Shown here piece after piece: positions 10,906 to 22,600 of a DNA stretch of 64,000 bases. The stretch's first letter is position 1. Every line of letters begins with the position of its first letter. This DNA comes from Oscheius dolichura (taxonomy: Eukaryota > Nematoda > Chromadorea > Rhabditida > Rhabditidae). The translations under genes and the position numbers were made by a program. The notes beneath the pieces are model-generated. The model saw only the letters and a program-made list of their open reading frames with translations. It had not been told where the DNA came from and searched no databases. The DNA lies in the NCBI GenBank assembly GCA_932521035.1, contig OW051492.1, positions 4,774,001 through 4,838,000 on the forward strand. The letters run 5' to 3'.

Positions 10906-10956
10906 ATTGACATTGTATGGTACAGGACACAGCGGGGGTTTTATTAGGGGATAAAG

Positions 10957-12065
10957 CTAGATGAGGACCTCGGTTGGCAGGAACGTCTGCTCGAACCGGT
11001 GGTCGAAGCCGGGAGTGCCGATCCAGCAGCGGAAGGAGTGCAGGTAGCGGCGGATGGACTTGGACGAGGTGTTGAGGTCGGTGAACTCGATGCGCAGACG
11101 GTCGATTGTCTGCCGGTCGAGAATGGCATTGCAGTGGACACCATAATCCAGGACCCGGGCCAGGTGGGGAGCCTGCTTCTCGGTGGTTCGGATGGTCAAC
11201 TGCTGGACGTGGGGCCAGTAGACCTGGAAGAGGACGGGTGGATGAGACGAGGTGGGGACAGGTTAGGAGGACAGCGAAGCGAGTGTCAGGCGGAAGCTCT
11301 ACCTTATGTTTGCCATAACGGACCTGTCCCGGGTTGGTGAAGTCGCACTCGAGGTGGATGTCCGCGTCGAAGACATCCCACGCCTTCATGTAGCACTGGA
11401 ATGCGTACCATCGGTTCAAGTCCAACGCGGAGAGCGAGACGACAAGCTAAAATGACGGATTGTCCGGGAAGGGACGGACAAACAGACCAATTCGGCGATC
11501 GGCGCGTCAATGGAGGCCTCCTGAACGGACTCGCGGAAGATGCTCATCATTCCGACGACCGCCTGGATGTCCCGATTTGTCCATCTGAGAAGGGTCAGGT
11601 TGAACGGGCACACTCACTTGGAGTCGACGATGATCTCTGCCCGGCTTCTGACTATTCTCAGCGCCACCTGGGCCCGGTTCAACACGGTCCAGCCGGAGGT
11701 GCTCGCCTCGTCCAGGTCCGTCTTCCTCACGTCCAGCTGCTTCACCTCCTTCATCTTGTTGTCCACGTATTCCTTGGCTGGCCGGCTCAATGCCCTCAGT
11801 CGGATCTGCTCCACGGGGTCGCAGTGGTCAATAATACGGAAGAGGACATCCGTGGGCAGGGTCTGTCCCTCCTGGGCCTTCTCCTTATTGGAGGACGACT
11901 TCCTACTGTACGAGTCCTGAACTCTTTCTATATATGGGAAAAGAAAAAGAAACGAACCTTCTCCATGCTGTCCCTCTTCCTAAAGGAAAGTTTGCGGATG
12001 AGTTGTATGGGCATAGCCTCTTGGATGCGTTTCAGAGTCTTCTTCGAGTTCTGAAGAGGGTTCAT
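10957..12065 (-). CDS. F-box-like protein
   Basis: Likely substrate-recognition subunit of an SCF-type ubiquitin ligase. Model from ATG 12065 (MNPLQNSKKTLKRIQ) to TAG 10957, about 290 aa with four introns of about 31-90 nt. Near residue 60, LPTDVLFRIIDHCDPVEQIR and the following RALSRPAKEY fit the first two helices of an F-box. The rest (VLDYGVHCNAILDRQTIDRL, SFRCWIGTPGFDHRFEQ) resembles the poorly conserved C-terminal regions of nematode F-box proteins, with no LRR, WD40 or kelch repeats. It lies tail to tail with PSMD14, 87 nt from stop to stop. The F-box call rests on one helix pair, so a divergent unrelated fold is possible. Confidence 0.72.
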
Positions 12066-14348
12066 TGTTAGGGAGGGGGATAATTTGAGGAGAAGATGAG
12101 ACAACGCTTCCATAATACCGGCTAGACGGTCATATGGAAACGGTAATAGGAGTGATTCACGGGGTGGGAGAAGCATGACGGGAAGGGGCGGAGGACACGT
12201 CTGGGGGGAACGGCGGCGGACTATATCGAGGAAGCATGTGACGCCAGAAGACGTCCACCTGACACTTATAGTTGGCGTGGAGGACGACCGGTGAAGCCGA
12301 TCATAAAACCGGTCGGTCACTGGGTGAATCCCGATATCACCGGTCACCGGAAGGGAGCCGAAGGGCGTTACAGGGGAGCCGTGATGGGAATGTTTGGGCA
12401 AGGCGGGGTTAAACCGGAGCGTGACGTCGGTCTGGGGGAATCTTTGGGAGACGAGACAAGCCGGGGTGGAACTGAGACGTACCTTTTCATCCATGGAAAT
12501 TTTTAAATAGGAAAGCAGGAAGAAGAGGACGCGGGCTACTCCCGGCCAAGCCGAGTGCGGGTCATAAAAAGCTAAAGAGACGCGAGACGGTAGGGGTGAC
12601 AAAAGCGTCAGTCTAATCGGGCAAAGCCCAATGGTTGCATCGGTCGCATAGCCCCCCAATAAGGAGGCAAGGGGCGGCAGCAGCTCGTCGTTGAAATACC
12701 AGGAGAAGACCACAGATCGAGGGGCAGGGGCAGAGACAGGGATTTGTTAGGGGCGGACCAAGAAAACCAAAAAGAATGCCTTCTTGTTGGGTCTGTTATT
12801 ATTGTAAGAAAGAAACCCTCGTGATCAGCTATTATTATTATTGTAAGGGGGACAACAGTCCTTGGCGAACGGAGAGGGGGACAATAGGACGGAACACCGG
12901 AAGCCATAACCACGTAAAAACTAAAACAGGGCGGAGATCTCTCAAAATTACACCAAGGACAAGCGCATCCATCCGTCATCTACAGGCTTTATACGCCCTG
13001 CCCCGTTGGTCGACGGGTGGCCGATGACGTCGTGGCCCCGGGCAAGGAGAACTACTACCAAGGGGGGAGGCGGCTGATTCCGCTCCAAATTCGAATCAGC
13101 CTTCCGTTTCGACAGAAAGTCTGACTCAGTCCGAGACGCGGCCTGTTCACCGTCTCGGAAAGGACGGACGACGCCCACAGCATCTATTGTTTGCGGAAGA
13201 CAACCACGTTGTCTTGTAACTGTCAAAATAAGCTTAGCGAGTCCGTCTCAAGACCGCCGGGTAACACTTTGTTCCCAAGTCACCACAGTTTGTTCTAATA
13301 ACGTCAGAACACGTCAGTAAATCAACGAGGACTTGAAATGGCGACATCAGTCTTCGGTTTTTGAAAAGGAACGCTTGGTGAGGCCAGTGAAGTGATGAAG
13401 GGAAATCAAGAAATCCAAAGACAAACCCATCGGCCGACGTCGACCTCATCCATCACAGAGAAAATAGTTTGGAATGGTGGAAAACACCGGGGGTGGTGGG
13501 CCTGTTCTGCCTCTATTTTGGGATAGATCACACGTCAGTTCGATATAATTGAATTAGAGAAGCATCTTTGAAAGTAGGGGGACCGGAAGGGAACAGGATG
13601 TCGGGGAAAAAGAGTAGAGACGGTCGAGTGGTCATTTCCGTTGGAGCAAACATCCTTAGTAAACAGTGAGCATCCTCAGGGAGGCCGGAAGGGGAGGATG
13701 GAGACAGGCCATCTCCTTTTTGAGAGGACACAAAGAACGACCCGGCTAAAACCTGAATCTGCGGGAACTTTTGCGGGTTTTCTCGGAAAAAGCAGTAAAT
13801 GTCTCCGAGTGGACGGAAGATCAACACGTGCTGGGGGAGCAAAGGTAGCCACCACCAATTGCGATTGTCTCTAGGGTCATCTAGGGGAGGGCCGATGATC
13901 GACCAGGGGGCGGCTCATTCTCACGGATCAGGGCCCCTTCGATCGCAATCGGCATCCCTTGTCAGGGAGAAGTGTTTCATACAGACGGCCCTCTTCCACC
14001 TCCTTCCAGTCACTCGTAGATGTGACAAGACTGAGACTTTTTGAGGAAGAAGCCGTCTGCCTTTTCTACCTGCATAATTATTCTAGAGTTTCGTCCTCCC
14101 TCTCTTTCGATTTAACCTTATCCATCAAATGTATAACTGTAACTCAGAATTATGGAACAACCGTAAGGTGATCCCGCTGACCTTACTCTCGCACCCAGCT
14201 TCGGTCGCGCAACTGTCGCATGGAGCTCGGCAGTCCGCATCCATTCATAGCCACGGGGGGATGACAACAGTTTGTATAATATCTGTTCCAAAGATTTGCA
14301 TGAATTGAATAAGAAGCGATAAAACGAGGAAGATGTCGGGGTATACGT
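12066..14348. other. 2.3-kb intergenic region without a recognisable gene
   Basis: Many short open frames on both strands lack family motifs, consistent splicing or start contexts. Small repeats of TATTATTGTAAG occur near 12790 and 12833. The part nearest 12066 should hold the F-box promoter. The function of the rest is not visible. Confidence 0.5.
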
Positions 14349-14727
14349 TTATTGCTTCTCGCGCATCTTAATGGTCTTGTGGTGCTTCTTGACGTCGGGC
14401 CTCTTGAAGATCTCCTGGCTGTCGGCGTCGGCGGCGGTGGCCTCGCATAACAAGATCACCAGCGAGTCCTCCTTCAACGGCGCATCGGCACGAAGGACAG
14501 TCACATTCTGCGATTCCTTGTCCTCCAGGAAACCGTATACCGGAACAGCACTGAATCGTCTTTTGAGCAGAAGCAAATCAGGAGAGATACCTGTAGATGG
14601 CGGCGTCACTGATCTTGATTTTGAAGGCGAGCCTTCCGCCGGAGGTATTGGTAATCTTGAAGGTGACCTGTCCCGATTTGTACTGCCAGCGGATGTCGGG
14701 CGCGTTGACCAGGATCTTTTCAGACAT
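14349..14727 (-). CDS. Small MSP-domain (major sperm protein-like) protein
   Basis: About 110 aa in two exons: MSEKILVNAPDIRWQYKSG onward, one intron of about 40-60 nt near 14545-14600, then AVPVYGFLEDKESQNVTVLR and PLKEDSLVILLCEATAADAD. The immunoglobulin-like MSP fold is indicated by FKITNTSGGRLAFKIKISD (family: F.l.N.s...iAFKvK) and by VYGFL plus LKEDSLVI (family: VyGfl and KEDKLVI). The size fits the small sperm-specific MSP-domain proteins of nematodes rather than VAP proteins, because no membrane anchor is present. The stop overlaps the reverse AATAAA (14348-14353). It lies 143 nt downstream of GCH1 on the same strand, compatible with an operon. The MSP domain is the best evidence for a nematode. 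Confidence 0.85.
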
Positions 14728-14870
14728 TGGAAGGAAAAGCCGGGACGACCCCAACCGGGGAAATGGAGAGGATAAGTGGCCTTTGTGGAGATTAGCACCC
14801 TAGCTTTGACGATCTTTGACCACCAAGAGATGCTTTATAGGATGAGCAAGTAAAATGGAGGAGATGCACT

Positions 14871-15657
14871 TTATTTCCCGACGAGACTCAAAAACTCCTC
14901 GCGGGTCTTGGGGTCGTCCCTAAATACCCCTAGCATGCAGGAAGTCATAGTCTTCGCGTTGATCTTCTGGACGCCGCGCATCACCATACAGGTGTGGACC
15001 GCCTCGATGACGACGGCCACCCCCCGTGGCTGAATGCCTGTGATCATCGCCTGGGCTATCTGCTTCGTCAGCCTCTCTTGGACCTGGAGTCGCCGGCTGA
15101 ACATCTCCACAATTCGAGCCAGCTTCGATAGACCGAGGACCTTCTTGTTGGGGATGTAGCCGATGTGAACCTGCCTGCCGATGGAATTAATAGGAGAGAG
15201 GTTCACCTTTCCCATGAAGGGGACGAGATGGTGTTCGCAGAGGGAGAACATCTCGATATCCTTGACGATTACCATCTCGTCATGATCCTCGTCGAATACC
15301 GCGTCGTTCAGAATTGCTGTGAAAATGGCAAAACAGATGGAGTTAACTCACTGTCCAGTTGGTCGTCGTATCCCTTCGTAAAGGCCAGCATAGCCTTGGC
15401 GGCTCTGTCGGGTGTCTTCCTCAGCCCCTCCCGTTGGACATCTTCTCCCAGATGGGAGATTATAGACGAGTAGCACTGAAAAAGGAGGATAGGGAGGGGA
15501 GAGGGACTCACCTTGGCCATATCCTCGACATGGTCCAGTTTCTCATCAGTCACGTGCTAAACAGTTTAGAAGGAGTTGGGGGAAGGAGACGACTAACCCT
15601 GGTCATGTCATCTGTACTCTTACTAGCCAGGGATTGGAAGCCACTTTCAGATGCCAT
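14871..15657 (-). CDS. GCH1: GTP cyclohydrolase I
   Basis: Converts GTP to 7,8-dihydroneopterin triphosphate, the first step of tetrahydrobiopterin synthesis needed for dopamine and serotonin production. Four exons from ATG 15657 ([20 protein letters not shown]) to TAA 14871 give about 210 aa, slightly short of vertebrate enzymes because the N-terminal extension is short. The conserved core is complete: [15 protein letters not shown], the Zn/active-site block [46 protein letters not shown], the second Zn Cys block [13 protein letters not shown], and the C-terminal [10 protein letters not shown]. Introns are about 37-45 nt. An upstream in-frame ATG exists at 15753 but would add an unlikely hydrophobic leader. 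The nematode orthologue would be cat-4. Confidence 0.97.
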
Positions 15658-16431
15658 GATTGGGTTGATTGTGATAGGAATAAACCAAGAATAAAGGGAA
15701 AAGAAGAGCAACTCGATATAGGGGGACGGAGAAGGACTCGGGTCAAGAGGCACAACAACTGCCGACGGTTATCAGAGGGCACGTGACCGGGGGAGACCTG
15801 ATTGGGCATCTCTCGGTATAAACAATAAAGGTAGGGGAGTATCCCTGGGAGGGAGGCTAATCGAATATTCAAAGGACTGTTTGGTTTGGACAGAAGGCCC
15901 CTTCAGGAGCGGCGAGGGCCCTTCTGCTATCGTATTACTGGTCTCATTAATCAGCGCGTAAATCATAACTTGACCCCTCGCCCGGGGATAAACACAATAT
16001 CTCACGCATGGCATATGGCATCTAAGCCCCTGTCGCTGCCTTTGTTCCCCCTCTTTTCATTACTCTCCCTTCCTCCGTGGCCTCCCTATTTCATCCCCCC
16101 TTACCCCATCATTTTCTACACTTTTTCCCTTTAGATATTTATGGCGCCTTCAATTAATTCGCCCCCCTTCGACCTCTAACTTTGCACCACAAAAGGCTCT
16201 CTCGGCGGGTGATCCCCTCCTCAGATTTGCCTCCCCTTATCAAACTGTGGCCGGTTTGGCCGACGAAAGAAGAGATCTCCAATTACCACCTTCTTCCCCC
16301 TCCCTGTCCTCCTCCCCCGGGCCCCCCTCCGGGTAATGAACACCCCAATGCCCCTAATGGGTATAATGACTTCTTTCCCTCTGTTGACCTCCAAAAACTT
16401 TGAAATTGCTTCTCTCCAGGCAAATGTTCTG
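15658..16431. promoter_or_regulatory. Divergent intergenic region between GCH1 and olfactomedin gene
   Basis: About 770 nt between two divergent starts, pyrimidine-rich on the plus strand around 16020-16330. No protein-coding signal is convincing. CTTCTCTCCAG at about 16409-16419 is an acceptor-like site just before the olfactomedin ATG. Confidence 0.45.
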
Positions 16432-17661
16432 ATGTGGAAAGAGACTCTCCCGTGGCTGGCCCTCCTCGCGAGTCTCCTAGTTCTCGCGGTACAGCGACGG
16501 ACCATCGGCCACCTGCAGGTATTCCATTTCCCTTGCCCCTTACCTTCCCTAGAGTCAATTACTGGCCAATGGCAGGACGAAGCGATCCGTCGAGGACAAT
16601 TCCCTCTATGTCCCCGTATTTGCTCAGATCTCGGTAATTTACTTTCCCGGCCACGAGGGAGGATTCTTCCAGAGAAAAGCCATGAAGAGGTTATGTAGAC
16701 AACAGAGCAGACGGAATGTGAAGCACGAACACCTGCTCACCACGACCGAGGCCACAATTTATAGAAAGAGTAAGAGGACCAGAGACGGCAACCGTGTTCA
16801 GAGTGTACGGGAGATGTCGCCTTCACACCGCCTCGCCTGATCGCCGTCCGACCCCATGCGGTGGGGTCGGCCATGAGAGACGGGGACCAGTGGTATGTCA
16901 CCGAATATCACCTAGGATACAATATCCTCCACTTCACTTCAACCAAAGTAAAACTATTCACGTTGACTTATTCGAAATATATAGAGTCTAAACCAGTCCA
17001 TCGTCCAAGAGGTCTACACTCTGCCGTATCCCTTCCAAGGGACCGATATGGCCGTCTTCAACGGGAGTGCCTTCTTCAACAGTGCCGATGATATCGTAAC
17101 CCATAACTTCCAAAAGGGATCAGTGGAAGAGGCCAAGTTGTCTCTATCAAAGGTTTGATCAGTTGAAACAGTAAGAGATTCCATCCAGCTGCCCCTGTAC
17201 TCCTCCTCCACCTCGATAGTCGACTTGCAAGTGGAAGAACACGGGCTATGGGCAATCTTCCGAAAACCGGGAGAGAAGTATCTGACTGTGAGAAGGATGG
17301 TTCCAACCACTTTGAAAGTGCTTTTTTATTGCTCTTCGATATGAGTATTTCTATCCAGGTGGTGTCTACCTGGTCTCTCCAAGACGTCGAATCTTCCGAC
17401 TGGTGTAATGCCTTCATCCGCTGTGGGATGCTGTATTCTGTTCACTGCTCGGAGGACGGTCTCCAGACCCAGCCGGTCTATGACTTCTACCAGAGCATTC
17501 AAATCAGGGGCAAAGAGGAGATATTCCCAGGTCGGCCGCGTCGCTCTTTGACCTATCCAATTTCAGACATCACCAATGTCTCAAGTGTGCAGTACGACCC
17601 CAAATCTCGCTCGGTTATCTTCTTCTCGGCCGGCAAAATCTTCGCCTCCCAGACTTTCTGA
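16432..17661 (+). CDS. Olfactomedin-domain membrane-anchored protein
   Basis: Extracellular adhesion or signalling protein of the gliomedin/UNC-122 type. The start at 16432 gives WKETLPWLALLASLLVLAVQ, a single hydrophobic N-terminal anchor or signal. After a basic linker the olfactomedin domain begins near 16860 (RDGDQWYVTEYHLGYNIL). It continues with TLPYPFQGTDMAVFNGSAFF (17025-17085), SSSTSIVDLQVEEHGLWAIF, TWSLQDVESSDWCNAFIRCG and VYDFYQS, all in family order, ending FSAGKIFASQTF at TGA 17659. GLWAIF and NAFIRCG with their Cys residues are diagnostic. Introns are about 36-41 nt; one at 17154-17189 was first read as 19 nt. No collagen repeats are visible. AATAAA is at 17676-17681. The 5' exons between 16520 and 16860 are less certain. 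Confidence 0.83.
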
Positions 17662-17789
17662 CTTCCTTTCCTTTTAATAAACCTTCTCTTCTTTCTATCT
17701 GCCCTTTTGTCTAACTCAAAGGAAATTAGTCGTTTCTCAGCCGGCTAATCCCCTCCTTGTGGCGCAGCTGAGCCCCTTCCAATTCGACA

Positions 17790-19627
17790 ATGTCCACCGC
17801 TGACGAGGAGCACACTGAGGATTCTTCGCCAACCCCGGAGGACTCTTCAAAATGGAGAAAGGTACGAGAGTAGGGGAACTAATAATGGCAGGGGATTCAG
17901 GGAGCCAAGATGGTTCTCCCCCACCTGGGGCTGTACCTCTTCCTCTTCTTCTACCTCCTCGTCGGCGCGGTTATCTTCCAGAGTCTGGAATTCGAGGCCG
18001 ACAAACGACTTCAAAAGGCCAAGATCGGGAGGATAAAAGAGGTTAAAATGATAAAATAAAAGGAGATCCGGATAGTTTAGGTGTACAAGGAGATAGCAGA
18101 CGAGGTGCGTTCGATGGCTTCGAGTAAAGGAGCATGGGAGAGGGGACGGGATGCCCTCTTCAGGGAATTGTCGAGACTGTCGACGGCCCACGAGAACAGG
18201 GTCTTCAACATCGACTCCAGGTATCACAGCAATGACGCCCTCCAGCCGAGATGGACCAAGAGCGGATCTCTTCTCTATGCCTTGAGTATTTTGGTGGGGA
18301 TTGAATAGAGAGAGAAGGAGAAATGTGTTCAGACGACCACTGGCTATTCCTACGCTGTTCCCATTACTCCTCTCGGGCAATACACGGCCATCGCCTACGG
18401 TCTCCTGGGCATTCCTATGATGGTGCTGGCCGCTGTGGATATCGGCCGCTTTCTGTCTCACATCGTCCTCGAGGCATACTCCAAGGTGGCTATTTCTTTA
18501 CTGACCACCCTGATTCTTTCAGTATAAAGCCCTCTCCTTTTGGCAGAAATTTTCGAGCACCGCAATAATTGAGAATTCTCTAGCTATGTTGCAACAGGTT
18601 CCTGGAAGGAAGTACACTCCGACGAGAACGGACGACGACCTCCAGGGAATAAGTAGACTCTTCTCTAGTAACCGTTCAACACATGTCTTTGAGGGATCGA
18701 GGAGCTCGACTCTGAGGAGGAGGAGAAGCCCCCTACAGAACCGGCCAAGCGTCTTCCACTGAGCATCAACGCCTCCATCCTCCTGGTAAGGGAACATCTT
18801 GGGCAACTCAATTGCCAGGTGTTCTGCATGATGGGCGGACTGATGTACATAGCCGCTGGGGGCAAGGCCACCTTCATCGAGGCTTTTTTCGTCACCTTCA
18901 ACCTGGTGGCCAACCTGACCATGAGTGAGATGCCGAATGACCTCAACCATGTCCTCACCCTCATCTACATCTTCGTTTTTGTCACTTTCGGTTTGATTGG
19001 GTTCTTTCGGGGGACAGCTGTTCAGGAGTGGCCGTCCTCTCGATGTGTGCCGAGCTGGCCGCCTTCGAGTTGAAAGAGATCTTCTTGAAGATTCATTACT
19101 TTGGAAGGAAGATCAACTTCAAGCGGAAACAGAAGAAGGAACAGATGGAGGTGAGGATGGGAGGAATCAGAGGGAATGATAGTCTTAGGTGGAAGTCAAA
19201 GAACTACTGAAGATCATTGAGGAGATCCGAAGACGGTACCCGGACAAGGAGCACATCACCTCCTACGACATCCTCCAGGTATCCGTCTTTGTTTTACCCC
19301 AATCCGGCTAATTTAGTTCATGCACGAAGCCCAGCAGAAGCCGGTGTTGAACGAGAGGAGAGACACTATAGCTTTCATGCCGCAGACGATGGAGATCCTC
19401 CGCTTTGCGGATGAACAAGACATGGAGGAGAGAAGCACTCGCGGGGTGGAAGAGATCCCTCTCTTGGATGGGTAAGTAGGCAAGAAAGGGAAATGATAAA
19501 GAGGAATAGGAGTGTGAGGATGGTCGACATCCTCCAATTCACGGACGACGACGATGTGGAACGCCGAGTATACCAGGAGATGCGCAAATTCACGTACAAG
19601 ACGAGCCTCAAGGTGTACAGAACATGA
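17790..19627 (+). CDS. Two-pore-domain (TWK/K2P) potassium channel with noncanonical pores
   Basis: Membrane leak channel subunit with two pore loops. It starts at ATG 17790 (MSTADEEHTEDSSPTPED). TM1 is GLYLFLFFYLLVGAVIFQSL. Pore 1 is YALSIL-TTTGYSYAVPITP, split by a short intron, with GYS in place of GYG. TM2 is YTAIAYGLLGIPMMVLAAVD. A cytosolic loop follows. TM3 is SILLVFCMMGGLMYIAAGG. Pore 2 reads FNLVANLTMSEMPND and has no GYG/GFG at all. TM4 is VLTLIYIFVFVTFGL. The C-terminal tail is long and charged (about 190 aa), ending KVYRT at TGA 19625. Introns are about 36-44 nt. It lies tail to tail with the first Argonaute. Fold identity is good; potassium selectivity is questionable. Confidence 0.88.
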
Positions 19628-19649
19628 GGAAAGACGTTGGTAGTATATT

Positions 19650-22600
19650 GTTTGTTGGTTCGAATTTTTAACGCATATTGACCAGAATGAATATGGAGAT
19701 ATATATACAGATGGGGCTCAGGCATTAACCCGAAACTGCTCCAATGGGGTGCCTTGTAGGAGAGGCGGTTCGACATCTCTTCGTAGTCGATCGGGGCGGT
19801 GTCGTAGACTGCTTTATTCCAAGTCGCCATCCGGGGGAACTCAGCTTCAAGCTCTCTTAAAATAGATATTCAAGAGATATTGAGGAGACACTCACTCGAA
19901 GGTATCCCAGAGATCCTTCCCTCGGGTAGCGTAGAGGTCAGCCTGGTACACCGGCTCGGGAATACTGAGCCCTCCGTGGTTTATCTGAAAGCCTCAAAGT
20001 TCGTTCAATAATAGCAGTGCCCCAACCTGGTGGTGGAAGGCCAAAGCCATCATCAAGGACTGGAGTTTGTCCTGCGTCTCCTTGTCGTCCTGGCGAAGTT
20101 CATTGACATGGACATAGTACTGGGGCAGCTTGCCCGTGCTCTGGCAGTACAATTGAGGGAGATAGATAAGAATGACCCGCCTTGATGATATTGTGCGACT
20201 GCATGATGAAGTGGGTGACGTCTGTTCGGCAAATCGTGTCATCGATGGCAATTCCGGGCATAGGGTTGGCGATTCCCTTCTCTCCAGCCACACAGAACCT
20301 CTTGTTGTGGCGCTTCGTGATGATGACGACCAGGTATTTGGGCTTCCAGTCCTTGGCCTTCTTTCCGACGGACTTCTTGTAGAGTTCCACGCCCTCTTTG
20401 ATCGACTCGAACTCTTCAGATATTACCTGGAAATATAATTTAAGACAAAGGAAATAGCAGGGAATACCATGGCGAATTGGCCGGTGGAGACACCGTCGCG
20501 GAGGACGACGATGTTCTCGGGCAGGTCTCTGTGCTTTCCGAATCTCTTAAGCATCCAGCAGACTCTCTCCACCATTATCTCATGGTTGACCTGTTCTTCC
20601 CGGGGCAGCTGGTAGTGGAAATCGCCGACGAAGCTCTGGGGGTTCTTGGCTCCATTAAAGGAGAACTAGACTTCTTTGGGTTAAAAAGGGCAGAAACAGG
20701 CTACTCACTCCAATAGTACTGGCCACGGTTGGCGCCCTCTTGTCCATCGGCAGTCCCGTCGGGTGGGAGACGTCGTAGCCCATAATAAAGGTCTTGCCAT
20801 CGTCTATCCATTCCCGCTTCCTGAATACGTTTTGTCAGATTAGAGGAATAGGACTGGACTCACAGAATATTTTCAGGGATGATGGTGTAGTTGATTCCGC
20901 CCATCTTCACATTCATTTTGTTGAGGATGTTCTGGGCCGTGTCCCTGCTGCCCTTCAGCTTCTCGGCTACCTCCGTCGTCACCTGCTGGGTGGCCATCAG
21001 ATGGATCCGCTCGAAATACTTTAGATACTCTAAAAGTAACCATAGCAGTAGCCAAAAGTGGATGACTTACTGTGACTCGTCGGATTCTCAATTTTGGAGT
21101 CTAGATACATCAAAAGCACCGATTCCCCACATTTCTTGGCCTTTTGTTGGGCGACCACTCTCTCGAAGAGGAGCTTCACTTTCTCTGAGGCCTCGTCCAG
21201 ATGGGCTACGGTGAAGATCGCCCATTTAGCCTCTATCCCGTGCTTCTTCAGAGCCTGTTTCAGGACATCTGCCATACTCCTAAACGAGTCTTCTTGGTAT
21301 TGAAATAGCCCTACTCGGCGAGCACTTTGTCACAATCATAAGCAACGACGATGTTGTCAATATGGGCGGTTTCGACAAAACGACTGTTACCAATCCTCCA
21401 TCCTCCCTGAATACAAATGTTCATGTTTAAAGTATCCAGAAGTCACCTTGACATCTACGGCAGGCTTCGCCCCATGGGCATAGACGGGCTGTGGCAGCGG
21501 TCGACAAATGGCAGTGACATCCACTGGCTGCTCCCTGATATTCAGTCCGAACGCCTTCATTGTAGCCTTTCCACCGTCGAAGTAGATTTTCTTCATCAGA
21601 TTTTGGATGTCCCCGAATCTCTTGTCAACGGGCATAGGAGCTGGCTGAAACGGGGATGATTCGGACGATAGGTTTTGTGAACACACCGGGTTGCCTTGTT
21701 TGGACTTCGGCACTCTCTGATTCTTCACGATAACACACTTTTCGATGGGATAGTAGGCCGTTTCATATCTGAACTCGGTTGTCTAACATGCCCCAAAACA
21801 AGACCTACTGGTTGTCTACCTTCTTAAAAACCCTAACAGCGGGCCAATGGCTGTATTGGCTCCGCCGATCAAACAGATTGGAGAATACTCCAGTCCTGAA
21901 ATATTCCCGGGGTTCCTATAAAGAGAGACAAATTGTACAATTCCTTCGCAATGTCTCCACTCTTTTGATCCGAAATGCCACTGGCCAAGAAGCTCAGCTC
22001 GCGACCTTCGTGGTTCATGGTCAACCGGATACCTTAAAGTGCCCCTTTCTCCCCACACTAGGATGACCCACCGTTGATGTATTTGTCCATAAGGCGCCAG
22101 GTTTCTCCTTCAAAATCGACGGGATCACGGTCCTGTCTTGAGCTCCGTCCAACCAATTCCCGGATCGAATCAAGCAGAGGCTGTGATTTGAAGAAGACAC
22201 CTGTTTTCACTATAAACAGAAGCACATAAAGGGGAGGAAGAGGCATACCATCCATGATTATAGATGGGAGACTCTGATCCCCCTCGGTGACAGATCCGAT
22301 CCCCTTCTCGATGCCGAGTACTTTCATCTGTCCTCCCTTGCCATGCCCGCTTCCGACGGGGTCGCGGGGGAAGAACCTCCCTCCTCCAAAACCGACGTAC
22401 TTCATCAGGACCAGGTCGTTTGTGATGATCTCCAGATATCGTAGAATTGAGGAGTCCTTGTCGGCCAGTCCAGCTCCGCTGGAGAGGATCTTCGTGAATT
22501 CAGTAGTATTGAACGGGGCGTGCTCGCCCTGGGTCAGGCGGATCCTGATCTCGGTGGTGTCCGGTAAGAGAACAGCCTTTCTATCCCCGACGGGTAGATC

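Noticed and set aside
9933..10913. Long reverse-strand open frames opposite PSMD14
   Set aside because: They are antisense shadows of GC-rich PSMD14 exons, with Leu/Val/His/Asp-biased composition and no family motifs.
17154..17190. A 19-nt intron in the olfactomedin gene
   Set aside because: Using the later acceptor at ATCCAG gives a 36-nt intron that keeps frame, consistent with all others.
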